From Telopea speciosissima (taxonomy: Eukaryota > Streptophyta > Magnoliopsida > Proteales > Proteaceae), in contig NC_057916.1 in assembly GCF_018873765.1 (NCBI RefSeq), positions 25,591,001-25,655,000 on the forward strand: a DNA stretch of 64,000 bases, given 5' to 3'. Shown here piece after piece: positions 45,228 to 55,039 of this stretch; within the stretch, counting starts at the first letter, position 1, and the number at the start of each line of letters is the position of its first letter. The position numbers and the translations under genes are program-made. The notes below the pieces were generated by a model. It was not told the DNA's origin, did no database searches, and saw nothing but the letters and a program-made list of their open reading frames with translations.

Positions 45228-46600
45228 TAATTTTTAACGACAAACCAGTGCTAATTACAACTTCATGTCGGCTAAAGTCGCAAGTTGCAAACGTCTGCAA
45301 CTTAATCAATAAAACCAGAATGTGTTGCGTCCAGAATAAAAGGAATTCCATACTTGCAGGCTATAAGAACTCCCACCGCATGAAAAATAGTTACTTCCTT
45401 GTGTGGATCATATCCATTTTCATGCATTAATTGGAAAAATTGATGTAAAATATTTTTAGGACCAAGTTTCCCTCCACCCACGGTGAATGGGGTGATATCA
45501 AGAGGGTATTTTGGGGAACATACTAGAACCCTATGGGATCAGGATCGTCTTTAGGGAGCCCAGCGACTGAGGCGTGCCACACACATCTCGGTGCATGCCT
45601 AGAGGTGTGTGCGGCATAGCCCAACGGTTGGCAGCACCCTGGGAGTGTTGGGCTCTCCCGAGGAGAGCTAAATAGGAGTTTGTTAAGGCTAGAATGATGT
45701 GGTGAACCTTCCTCTCTAGTAGGCGAAAACTTTCTCCATCTATTTATTTACAAATGATTGTCCATTTATATCATCTTTATGAACTTCTCAATCAAGTAGT
45801 TGTTTTAAGTCCCTTTAATGACAATGTTGTAATTAAAATGCATCTAAAACCTATATTTAGTGTTTTGGTAGAAAGAAGGCTATTCATTTATACGCACCCA
45901 ACGTCGAGCAAAGGAAATCAAGATACATAACATAGATAGATAGCATCATAAACACAAGATATGCATATACAGTATCCAAGACCAAAGAGTGGAAATTGAT
46001 TCGATCTCACATGCCATTGATTGGATCATCCAGATTAAGAGATGAGTCACAACCACTTTCCTAAAAAGATAAACACAAGATATGGATATACAGTATTCAA
46101 GACAAAAAAGTGAAAATTGACCCGATCTCACATGCCATTGACTAGATCATCCAGACTAGGAGATGAATCACAATCACTTTCCTAAAAAGAAAATTCTAGA
46201 CAACTAAATTTAAATGTATGCACATGCGTGCCAATATATATACATAGTTGGAATAAGGTTTTGGTTCTTGTATACAAAGAAATCGCGATGTTGAAAATCA
46301 TTACAAGGTCACTTACAACATCACATAAAGTAATGCCTCGTGACATTACTTGTCGTACGGACTGTATGGCAATTATCAAAATTCCTCATGATGCTTCAAA
46401 AGTCAAAACTCACAGTGACAATAATACTGAATAAAAATCTTTAATCAAAAGATGGGCCCCAACTAGTGTAGAAATTCGTCATCCTAAACATTTTGAAGCT
46501 CAGAAAAACTATACTCCCGTAGTCCCATGGGAAAGAACTTGTCCTCCAACTGTTGTGAAAAAAAAATAATTTAACAGAGTTTTAATTTTTTTTCTCTTAG
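45228..46600. repeat. Third copy of the NAC-downstream block, no NAC gene
   Basis: CTACGCTAATTTTTAACGAC at the start and the CTCCAACTGTTGTG tract near the end match 12327-13900 and 32525-34140. No NAC exon precedes it; 43690-45227 lacks any NAC similarity. Two copies of an 85-bp segment (AAACACAAGATATG...ATTGA) lie in tandem at about 45952 and 46074. Confidence 0.6.
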
Positions 46601-47228
46601 GTGCATGGAGACAGATACGAATTCCTGGTCGATCTACCGATAAGATACCGGCAGAAACCGATACCAATATCGATTACTAAAACCCTGCTTAAGTGACACT
46701 CAAACATCACATGATATTTTGGTCATGGTTCAAAATAGAGCCATCACAGGTAAGGTTTTAGTTATCTTGTATCGGTTGGTATTGGTCCCAACCGATACCG
46801 ATTGATAACAATCCAGATTGGTCTATATCGGTATGGATTGGACAGATTTTACCCCTGTATTTTTTTTAAAAATCAAATTTATTTTTAACAAAATATTTTT
46901 TCTTTTTTCAAATGATTTCACTTTGTTTCTCTTCCCTTCACGTGCAACTACCAGATAAAGTCTCAATCGTATCTGATATGAAAATCCCCAAATTTGGATC
47001 GAGTTTCCCTCCATCACGATGAATGGGATCCCATTAATTGTGGGCAGGAGATGACGAGAATAGATATCAAAGGGGTATTTTGGAATAAACTAAAATCCTA
47101 AAAGAGGTTTGTGAACCCTAGAAAGGTAGGTGGCCCGTACTCTATGGATGGAGGGAAACTTACTCCAACTCCATAAGTCTTCTTATTCAGGTATCAAAAA
47201 ACACTTGAACAACCATTTGTTTTTAAAT
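46601..47228. other. Repetitive intergenic sequence
   Basis: Contains short inverted words around ACCGATACC/GGTATCGGT (46650-46840), probably a degraded DNA element. No gene. Confidence 0.4.
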
Positions 47229-48759
47229 GAGTAAATTACATAGCCCTGGTGTTTGAAACAATAATAGATGACTCCCTATAGTTTCTACTTTTACATGAAT
47301 CTCCCCTGAATGATTGTGTGGCTTACAAATAAGTCTTTTCAATTAAGTTCAAACCATTGATTGTAGTTAAACATTTGAAAATGACCATATTACCCTTCAG
47401 TAATTTACATTGACCATTTTACTCTTGTGAGACATAACCCATAACCCAAATCCATCTCCCCACCCAACGTTCCAGTGTCATATTCCTCCATCTATCTCTT
47501 TCTTCTCCGGCGATCTGCAAACCTCCACTCTACACGTTGGTGATATTCAATCGAAGAAAGGGAGGAGCCCCACTCCGGCTCTGCTTGAGTGAAATTCAAA
47601 AAAGAGAGCCTCACTTTGGGCTGAATCTTGTACTTGTCGAAGTTCTTGGATCAATGGACATTGTTTATAGCACTTGCTCCATCCATTCACCATATGGAAA
47701 TTGAGGATTTTAATCTACTCAGTTCTACCTCTCGCCCAATCCTACGGTTTTTGGTTGACAACTTTGTTTCCGGGAAGGGAAAGTGAAACTTCGTTGCGGC
47801 AAAAGTAGAAATCCTTTGCACCTCCGTAAGAAAGAGATCTCTGGCAATTTGGATTCTCTATTGCTGAGCTGCCCGACAGGGTCGTGCTGTCCAAACACGG
47901 TGCTGCGTGCAATGATCACTTTACCCCCACTCGAATAAGGAGCTCGCACAGGGGTAAGGCTCTAGAATGTCCAAAACAATGTTGTACCCAGATTATCTTC
48001 TGCAGCAAATTATTAACTGGGTTTTATCTTTCCTCGTTAATTAGACTTGTTATTCTTTCGTTTATATGTATCCTTTTTAATTGATCATCTACAAGGACTT
48101 CACAAGAAAAAGAAAAGATTTAAGATTATAGAACTTCCTAGCAGAAACTCATTCTACAGCTATATACATTCTTCAAATAACATGAAAGTAAAGAACCATA
48201 ACAAGGCTACCATTGATCCCAACCTAGTTCAGAAACCCAAAAACAAGAAAGAAAACCCACACAAACGCCTCTCTGCTACCATTGATTGTCCTCTACTATC
48301 CTCATAAACTTGCCTACACTGCGCTCCATCTTAACGTACTTAATTAGCTTCTTCTTTCTCCTCACGTTTTCTCTCTTCGACAGTTCGTTTATTCTAGGGG
48401 TGAGTGGTTCCAGGGATGTGTGCAGTGCTAAATTCGGAGGTGTGGAGATTTGAAGGGAGAGCGGTTGGGCAAGGGAAGGTCTACCAAAAAAAAATGGACA
48501 GCTTCGTCGAAGATGGTGTGTAGCAAAACCCTAAAAAATCGATTTAGGGATTTTAGGTTTGGAGGAGAAGATCTAATGAATGAGGGTAAAATAGTATTTC
48601 ATTTTAATCACTAATATAAAAAAGGCAAAACTGTCTTTTACCTTTTAAAACTAACATCTCATTAATACCGTCAACCATCAAGGGGTTAGATGTAAAAAAT
48701 TAAAATTATGGGAATGTTTTGTTATTATTTCAAACATCAGGGGTGCATGTAATTTACTC
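47229..48759. mobile_element. Mutator-like element, non-autonomous (1531 bp)
   Basis: The left end reads GAGTAAATTACATAGCCC; the right end on the minus strand reads GAGTAAATTACATGCACCCC and continues with CTGATGTTTGAAATAATAAC, matching the left CTGGTGTTTGAAACAATAAT. Flanks TTTTTAAAT and TTTTAAAAT match at 8 of 9 positions. No transposase is encoded. The interior is unlike the other two Mutator-like elements. It contains part of a GGATCC-hairpin MITE (about 47857-47962) and an open stretch 48047-48307 with no recognised similarity; host-gene capture is possible but unproven. Confidence 0.75.
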
Positions 48760-49345
48760 TTTTAAAATTTTAATTATTTTTCTCATGATAGTGATTCAAG
48801 TCAGAACTTTTACGTGAAAAGTATATGAAAATTGAAAATTTCAGGTACCACACGGTCTCTACGCTCACAAAAAACCCGAACTATGTACACGTGTGACATT
48901 TTTTGAGTTGGTCTTTTGGGGTAACTCGGAAGTTGTTGTCAAAATAGGATGCGCGCGTAAAGGTAAAACACGACGTATCATCCAATTTGGCTCTCTCCTC
49001 CAGCCAAGAGCTGGAGGGTCCAGTCCAATAAAAATAAAAACAACCAAAAAAAGGGAGATTTATGGTCAATGCTGGGCTGGATCCTCCAGGTCCCGTCACA
49101 GCTGGAGGAGAGCCAGATCACTTTACGTGTGTACCTTTTTATATATACAAAATATATAATTTTATTCTCTTTTGACAGTTTCTCTGCCGTAAAAACAAAC
49201 CCTCGCCTCTTAAAATATATATATATATATATATATAAAAAGCGTCAAATATTCTACAAGTAAAAAGCATAAAAATAAAATTCCGTTAAAGTTGTTCTAG
49301 GAAGCAATCCGGACATGATCTTTTGTCACATCTAGCTAGGTAGGT
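48760..49345. repeat. Upstream block of NAC locus 4
   Basis: GTTGTCAAAATAGGATGCGC and the GTCACATCTAG tract match the blocks before locus 2 and at 4535. A fold-back of 126 bp at 48989-49114 (GGCTCTCTCCTCCAGCC against GCTGGAGGAGAGCC) is private to this copy. AT repeats lie at 49215-49237. Confidence 0.6.
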
Positions 49346-49489
49346 CCTTCTCTCACAAGGGAGAGGAGACTCAGGAATGTTTTGGTTATTATTCCTAACA
49401 TTTTTGAGTCAAGTGACTCAAGTCAACTTGATTTCGGCTCCTCTGCAGCTACGTGCATACATGCTATCAACTTGAAATTCATTAAAAAC

Positions 49490-49523
<34 letters not shown>

Positions 49524-49870
49524 AAACTGAACCCAAACCTGACCAAATTTGAAAACAATCTGATAAAAAAAAACTGATAAGAAATCCAAAATCGAATCGA
49601 AATCAAAACTTTTTTTTATTGATATAGTTTTGAATTCACCTTTAAAACACGTCAAAATCGATTCAAACTGAACTCAAACCGATCCAACCCGACCAATTAA
49701 CACCCTTAAAAGTTAAAACACACGTTCTAACTCTTCCCGGTGCTTGCACAACTCCATAGTCAATTCAATCACAGCCCCTTGAAGATTCCAATTCAAGTAA
49801 CAGTGGAGTGGGGCCGCATACGGATGTAACGCATGAATGGTGGGAGATGGTGGATGAAAAGGTAAAAATG
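49346..49870. other. Repeat-derived spacer
   Basis: An AT microsatellite lies at 49492-49520. The stretch 49530-49709 ends in AATTAACACCCTTAA, a hAT-like terminus similar to those at 18649 and 18923. No gene. Confidence 0.4.
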
Positions 49871-49964
49871 TTGCATCGAAATTAGGTTGACTGATTCAAC
49901 AGGAGAGAGGGCTATCTTGGGAATTTAGGTTGAAGGTTTAGTTTAGTAGAAGAAATTATGGTCG

Positions 49965-50263
49965 CACAGTCGCAACGCGTGAAAGTTTCTACGCAAAACG
50001 TTAGATGTCCTTCTCCCCTTCACTCACTCGGCTAGTCCGCGGTTTTTGTTTCCTTTTTGCTGCTGTGCTGTTGGTACTTGGTACCCTTAACATTCCATTC
50101 CATCTCCTCCTACTTCACTTCACAATCCTCTTTAAATTTCGAAGTTTCATTTAAGCCACCCCCACCCCCACCCCCACCCCCCACCCCCCACCCCCATTAA
50201 GGTTTAAATTAAAGCTGCAAAACACACATATACATCTGGACTCTGGAGAGAGAGAGAAAGAAT
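49965..50263 (+). promoter_or_regulatory. Proximal promoter and leader of NAC locus 4 with a C-rich tract
   Basis: CAACGCGTGAAAGTTTCTAC and CACTTCACAATCCTCTTTAA repeat the landmarks of the other NAC promoters. Unlike them it has a 41-bp tract of C-runs separated by A (50156-50196), about 70 bp before the ATG. The opposite strand is a run of six to seven G5-6 blocks, able in principle to form a G-quadruplex. Confidence 0.55.
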
Positions 50264-51183
50264 ATGGATAATAATTTGGCACTATGTTTTCGTTTCTACC
50301 CGACGGAGGAAGAGCTGATTTCCTTTTATCTACGTAACAAGCTAGAAGGAACGAGACCAGACCTGGACCGGGTTATACCCGTTCTCGACATTTACGAGAT
50401 GGATCCATGGCACCTCCCACGTTAGTATATATATATATATCAGGAGATGGAGAGCTTTGTTATCTTCTTGTTTAGTTTTCTGAATCTGTTTTTTGTTGGT
50501 TCCAGAGTTTTCAGGAGAACTGTGTCGTGGAGACCCAGAACAATGGTTCTTCTTCGTGCCAAGACAAGAGAGGGAAGCTCGTGTAGGAAGAACAAGCCGA
50601 ACCACCTGTTCCGGATACTGGAAAGCTACAGGTTCTCCAAGCTACGCTTATTCTTCAGGGAATCGGATCATTGGAATGAAGAAAACCATGGTGTTCTACA
50701 AAGGAAAAGCTCCTAGTGGAAGTAAAACTGAGTGGAAGATGAACGAGTATCGAGCTATCTTAGGTCATGAAGCCTCTTCTTCTTCAAATAGTGCAACTCC
50801 AAATCGAATTGTGGGTAGACGAAGTACACTAGAAAAATATAGTGTTCTCTAGCTCTCCATTGTTACTAACTTTGCCAGTTCACTTTACTTGATTACTAGT
50901 ATGGTTTCTTGTTACATTGTTTAGAATTGGAATTGATGAGAGACATTAATTAAATAAATAACAAATTTTGCAGTTACGGCACGAATATAGTTTGTGCCGT
51001 GTGTACAAAGGATCGGGGAGCTTGCGAGCATTCGATCGAAGGCCCTCCTCCTCAGGAGTCACGACAAGCGAGATGGGAATGCATAATGTACACCAAGCTG
51101 CTTCTTCTGGAGTTGGGACGACCGGTGGAATTGGGGAAATGGCGACCACATCTCATCATCAGAACCCAACAAAATTGGAGTAA
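50264..51183 (+). CDS. NAC090-like: NAC domain transcription factor, ANAC090-type, locus 4 (truncated, probably decaying)
   Basis: Exons 50264-50420, 50506-50810 and 50974-51183 (donors GTTAGT and GTGGGT) join to 223 residues. The NAC domain is complete in outline: [52 protein letters not shown]. Three deviations: the glycine of the LxxGFRF motif is Cys (codon 8, TGT instead of GGT); SPG is SPS after GYWKATG; and a TAA at 51181-51183 replaces a Lys codon found in locus 2, cutting the tail. Beyond it the old frame continues with DLQSLLD and meets a second stop where locus 2 has Trp. A SINE sits in the 3' region. The protein would bind DNA at best without the C-terminal region; it may be a recent pseudogene or a truncated competitor of locus 3 (inference). 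Confidence 0.75.
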
Positions 51184-51364
51184 AGCAGATCACAGGACAG
51201 TTCATCTTCAGGTGGCCGAGATAATGTTCATCCCCTTCCCACTGGTGAAAGTACCGGTTGGGAGATTTTCGATGGTGATCTTCAATCCCTGTTGGACTAG
51301 TGGAAATTAAAAACTTATTCAATCGGGATTAAAATGTACTATAGCTTTGGAAATTTTGAATATT

Positions 51365-51479
51365 GAATTTTTTTTATTTTTTTATTTTTTGGGATAGATA
51401 GGGGGCAAGGTGAATTTGAATTCATGACCTCTTAATTATGAGGTGTTGGGTCTTTCTAACTGAGCTACCACCTGGGGAT
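51365..51479 (-). mobile_element. Short tRNA-derived SINE in the 3' flank of NAC locus 4
   Basis: On the minus strand the segment starts with GGTGGTAGCTCAGTTAG, the D-arm/box A part of a tRNA. An anticodon-stem-like ACCTC...GAGGT and a box-B-like GAATTCAAATTC follow, and it ends in an A-rich tail (complement at 51366-51388). The paralogous 3' flank of locus 2 (about 25005) lacks it. It is not a functional tRNA gene: no acceptor stem can be paired and box B is degenerate. Confidence 0.7.
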
Positions 51480-51706
51480 TATATTTGAGTTAAAATGGCA
51501 GCAAATGTAAATGTAAGTTTTTTTGTGTTTTGGGGAGTGTTTACTGGTTTCTAAATTTTTTTGTATTCAGATTCTTAGGTATCTCTGATTCGAAATTTCA
51601 ATAATATTCTCCTTTTTGTATTGTGCTATAAACGATTTTATGTTTTTTTTTTTTTTAATTAAATAATACCCAGTTCTGGAGATAATTGTTTTAAAAGAAG
51701 GCCAAA

Positions 51707-51819
51707 TGTTCTCTGCGCCAGGGTGCAGGCTGCGTTGTGATTGGCAAAATGACCACCCTGCCCCCCTGAATTGCAGGCTCATGTGTTTGGGCGTAGGCTG
51801 CGCTGTGGCACAGAGAACA
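51707..51819. repeat. Fold-back repeat, TGTTCTCTG type
   Basis: TGTTCTCTGCGCCAGGGTGC at the left pairs with GCGCTGTGGCACAGAGAACA at the right. The centre holds GCAAAATGACCACCCTGCCC, the sort of core seen in the other fold-back families. Confidence 0.6.
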
Positions 51820-51900
51820 TCAACCCCTATACTAGTTTGAATCCAGGACCATAGTTGAACATCTTTTTTGAAACCAATAGGCTTTGTTATTTAGAATAAC

Positions 51901-52068
51901 GGAAAAAGTTCTCTGTCCAGGAGTGTGGCCTACGCCAGGACTCCCATGAGTCTATTTCTCTCCTCCCCATGTGAAAAGACACCTCTGCCCTCTTGTTTTA
52001 AGAAGGAGAGAGATAGACTCATGGGACTGCTGGCGTAGGCCACACTCCCGTACAGAAAACTGCTTCCC
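51901..52068. mobile_element. Fold-back MITE, CGGGAGTGTG family
   Basis: 168 bp with near-perfect arms (AGTGTGGCCTACGCCAG against CTGGCGTAGGCCACACT). TTAGAATAAC flanks it at 51891-51900 and 52069-52078, a perfect 10-bp direct repeat. Clearest single insertion of this family. Confidence 0.9.
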
Positions 52069-52078
52069 TTAGAATAAC

Positions 52079-53479
52079 CCAAAAGCCAAGTTTCTGTGCA
52101 CAATTGGCAAAAACTTAAAGATTTGCTCATGGGCTTGGTGCAAGCCCAAGTAGGAGGGGTTTACTGTATCTGTATGTCCTCTCATTATGTTACATGGACA
52201 AATGATGTATCTGTATGTCCTCTCATTATGTTACATGGACAAATGATGTGGTTAGAATGTTAGACCGTTGGGTTAGAAAAGAAATAGTCTAGATTAATCA
52301 CGTATCAAATTTTTAAATATATAATCAAATGCTCTTCTTTAGACCCTTTCACATTGATTTTTGAATTATTATTTATTAAAAAAAAAATAATATAGTAATT
52401 CATGTCAGGAGACACAATGTACGCCTTAAGCTCAGAGAGCCTTTTTCCATTTTATTTATAATTAAAGTAAATGCTAGCTGTTTTAGTAAATAGGCCTTAT
52501 CGTAATACTATTTCATATGGTTAACTCTTGCATGTCTAAATGTATATTTTATTAGTAAATAATGAAATTGTACTTATTTTAGGGTTCTGTGTTGGATGGT
52601 GGTGCTTATATCAGTTTAATCATTGGACAGAGGTTATGAACTGGATTTGCCAATCATCAAATTCCATAGCCGATATTTTTAAGGGAAAATTATATAAGAA
52701 AAAATAATAAAAACAAGTAGGTTTGACTTTGTTTTACACTTAAATTTCTTATAAAACCTACTTGTTTTGTAATATTTTTTCTTATCTAAAAGATCTATGA
52801 AATTGCCCCTATTTTTAATGTGTTGGCAATTTCCCCTTTTATCTTCAGGCAATCCCTTCCCCAAAAGCCTCACCTTTTAATGGGTTTTCTTGCTTATTAT
52901 GTCATCTTGTCAAACTTGTCATGTGAGCAGGGGATCCTGCCAATGCCCACAAAATTTGGGCCACCATGTGGCCAATATGAGAGCAATCTAGGAAAACCTT
53001 GCCATGCCCTACTGTAAGTGTAGGAACCAAAAGATGGCATTGCTCTGCTGTTTCTATATTTTCTACCATTCCCTGTATTCAAAAATGCCCACAACCACGA
53101 GTATATCAAACCATATGTATCTTGAATGCAGCTGCAATGTAAAGAATAAGACATACTGATTCAGTAAAATGTCTGTTGACTTGGATACCATTGCTCAAGT
53201 GTATTGGGTCAAGTTAGGGATGAAACCAAAAGAAAAATGATCAGCACATATATAGACACATGTATAGTGCACTTGCAGGGTAATAAGCATTAAGCCCGAT
53301 AGTTGCAATCAGCTTGCCAAATGAATACCTACCGGGGCATAACATGGTGTAACATCCTGCTTACATGGCAAATTGGTGAGCCTAAATTTTCTATCTCCTG
53401 AACAATAATTTCTTTGAAATATCTTGTATAGTCGATTGATCGCACAGTAGTTGTATGCTTTCTTGCATAAGGTAGATAA
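52079..53479. other. Spacer between NAC locus 4 and VPS55; probable VPS55 3' UTR at its right end
   Basis: A 41-bp unit (TGTATCTGTATGTCCTCTCA...) is tandemly duplicated at 52165-52248. A small hairpin with AACAAGTAGGTTT/AAACCTACTTGTT arms lies at about 52697-52790. The part next to 53480 should contain the 3' UTR of the minus-strand VPS55 gene. No other gene is visible. Confidence 0.5.
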
Positions 53480-54549
53480 TCACCAATCATCTTCAAGACT
53501 AACACGGTGAAAACACAAGACAGTACAGACGAGGATGAAGAAAGAAGTGAACTCTATGAACATGGCACCTGTCTCTATCAAATTAGCGTGCCTCAGGATT
53601 GCAGGAATGGCAATGCTCCCAACAGCGGATGCCCCTGTAAGGAACTTTGCAGCATCTATCCAGCTGCAAAACAGATAGCAACAATCAACATCACAGTGGA
53701 TAATATTTCAAACGGGTTTCTGATTCAGAGTGTTTTGTGTGAGGATGCTACACTTGTCTCCTAATTACCTAGGTAATTATTAAGAAGATCAGAAACAGAG
53801 GGACTCTAACACAGCTTGGTCTCATGTTGGCTTTTTTGTTTGTATGTAAATGTTCCTGAGAAAATGAACTACAGTAATAGCTCAATACAACCAATAACTT
53901 CATGGATGGCATAAAACTATAAATGCCATTTCTGGAAGAAGCAAACTGGTACTATCTATCTAAATTATTCCTTGTCCATATAGAAGTGCAAAGGTATATC
54001 CAACTGTTAGAAAGAGTGTACTTCCAAAAACCATTATGTTTCAGTACTTTCCATTCTTCAAAGACTGAAGGGCATGAGTAAAGCATTTGTTGAAGGTGTT
54101 GTGTCCCAAAAGGCATTCCTTTTGAAATATATAGCATACAACACATGCTTCACAAAGGAAATGAGGTCAATGATCACAAGCCAAGATCATAAATCTAAAT
54201 GGAATGAGCGTCATGAATGTCAAGTATTCCCAAAAAAATACAAAGAATTTAAAGATACAGTAAATTAATAGCATGAAACATTAACAGAGGGAAAATAACT
54301 TTCATAACTCAGAATAAGTAAAACAAGAGACTTACCCCCCACCATCCCTACTGGTCAAGAAATGAGTGGAGCCACCTCCAAAGAACAAACATGGCATAGG
54401 CACTAGAACATACATTAAAGCTGCAGGGAATATGAAGATTATGTCAACCTTTCTACTGGAAGGTAAAAATACTCAAAGGCCAATTGAGTGATTTCTGGCA
54501 CTCTCTTACCTGTTAACATTGGCCACCAGTTGTTGTATATTGCACAAGC
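53480..54549 (-). CDS. VPS55: Vacuolar protein sorting-associated protein 55 homologue (C-terminal exons)
   Basis: Three minus-strand exons, 54549-54510, 54420-54336 and 53663-53480, have AG acceptors and GTAAG donors and join in frame: ACAIYNNWWPMLT, then ALMYVLVPMPCLFFGGGSTH with FLTSRDGGG, then WIDAAKFLTGASAVGSIAIP with AILRHA, EFTSFFILVCTVLCFHR and the terminal LEDDW. The 102 residues match the C-terminal three quarters of plant VPS55, a small endosomal membrane protein with four predicted hydrophobic segments that acts with VPS68 in late-endosome to vacuole transport. Family members are about 140 residues, so some 35-40 N-terminal residues are missing. Their exon should lie further right, but I could not find it between 54550 and 64000; it may be outside the window or the copy may be incomplete. 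Coding sequence itself is undamaged. Confidence 0.85.
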
Positions 54550-55039
54550 CTGCCACAAAACGTAAATAAGTCCATGAATTGAAAGCAAAATGAACAGATG
54601 GGGATAAAAGTAGTCTCCAAAAAGATACAGGGAAAGAACTTTACAGTCTTTTGCTCCAAATATACACTATTTTGGGGGGATATTATGCCAACATAATGAT
54701 ATCATAATACAAGGAATAGCATAGAGTGCAAAGCCCTTTAAGTTGGAGATGAAACATTCACAAAACATTAATGTGAAGGGGTTACCTAGGCATCAACTCC
54801 TGAGTAACAGTATTTGACATGTTTATGTAATGTAGGACTGCAATCGAATAGTCAAAGCAATCCAAAACAGAAGTCGATAATAGAGAATATATTTAACTCG
54901 ATTCAGGAGAAATCAAATATTCCAATATCTATTAATTAGAACCATACAAGAGAGAAAGAGAAAGAAGAAGAGAAGAACAACAAAATTGACTGCAGAGAAG
55001 ACTAGCAATCGGTAGCTAGGCTTCCCCCTTTATTTCTAT
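54550..55039. other. Probable VPS55 intron sequence
   Basis: AT-rich with no recognisable exon. It ends at the Mutator-like element, which therefore probably sits in an intron or in the upstream region of VPS55. Confidence 0.45.

Noticed and set aside
51420..51479. Functional tRNA gene
   Set aside because: Acceptor stem cannot be formed, box B is degenerate and an A-rich tail follows.
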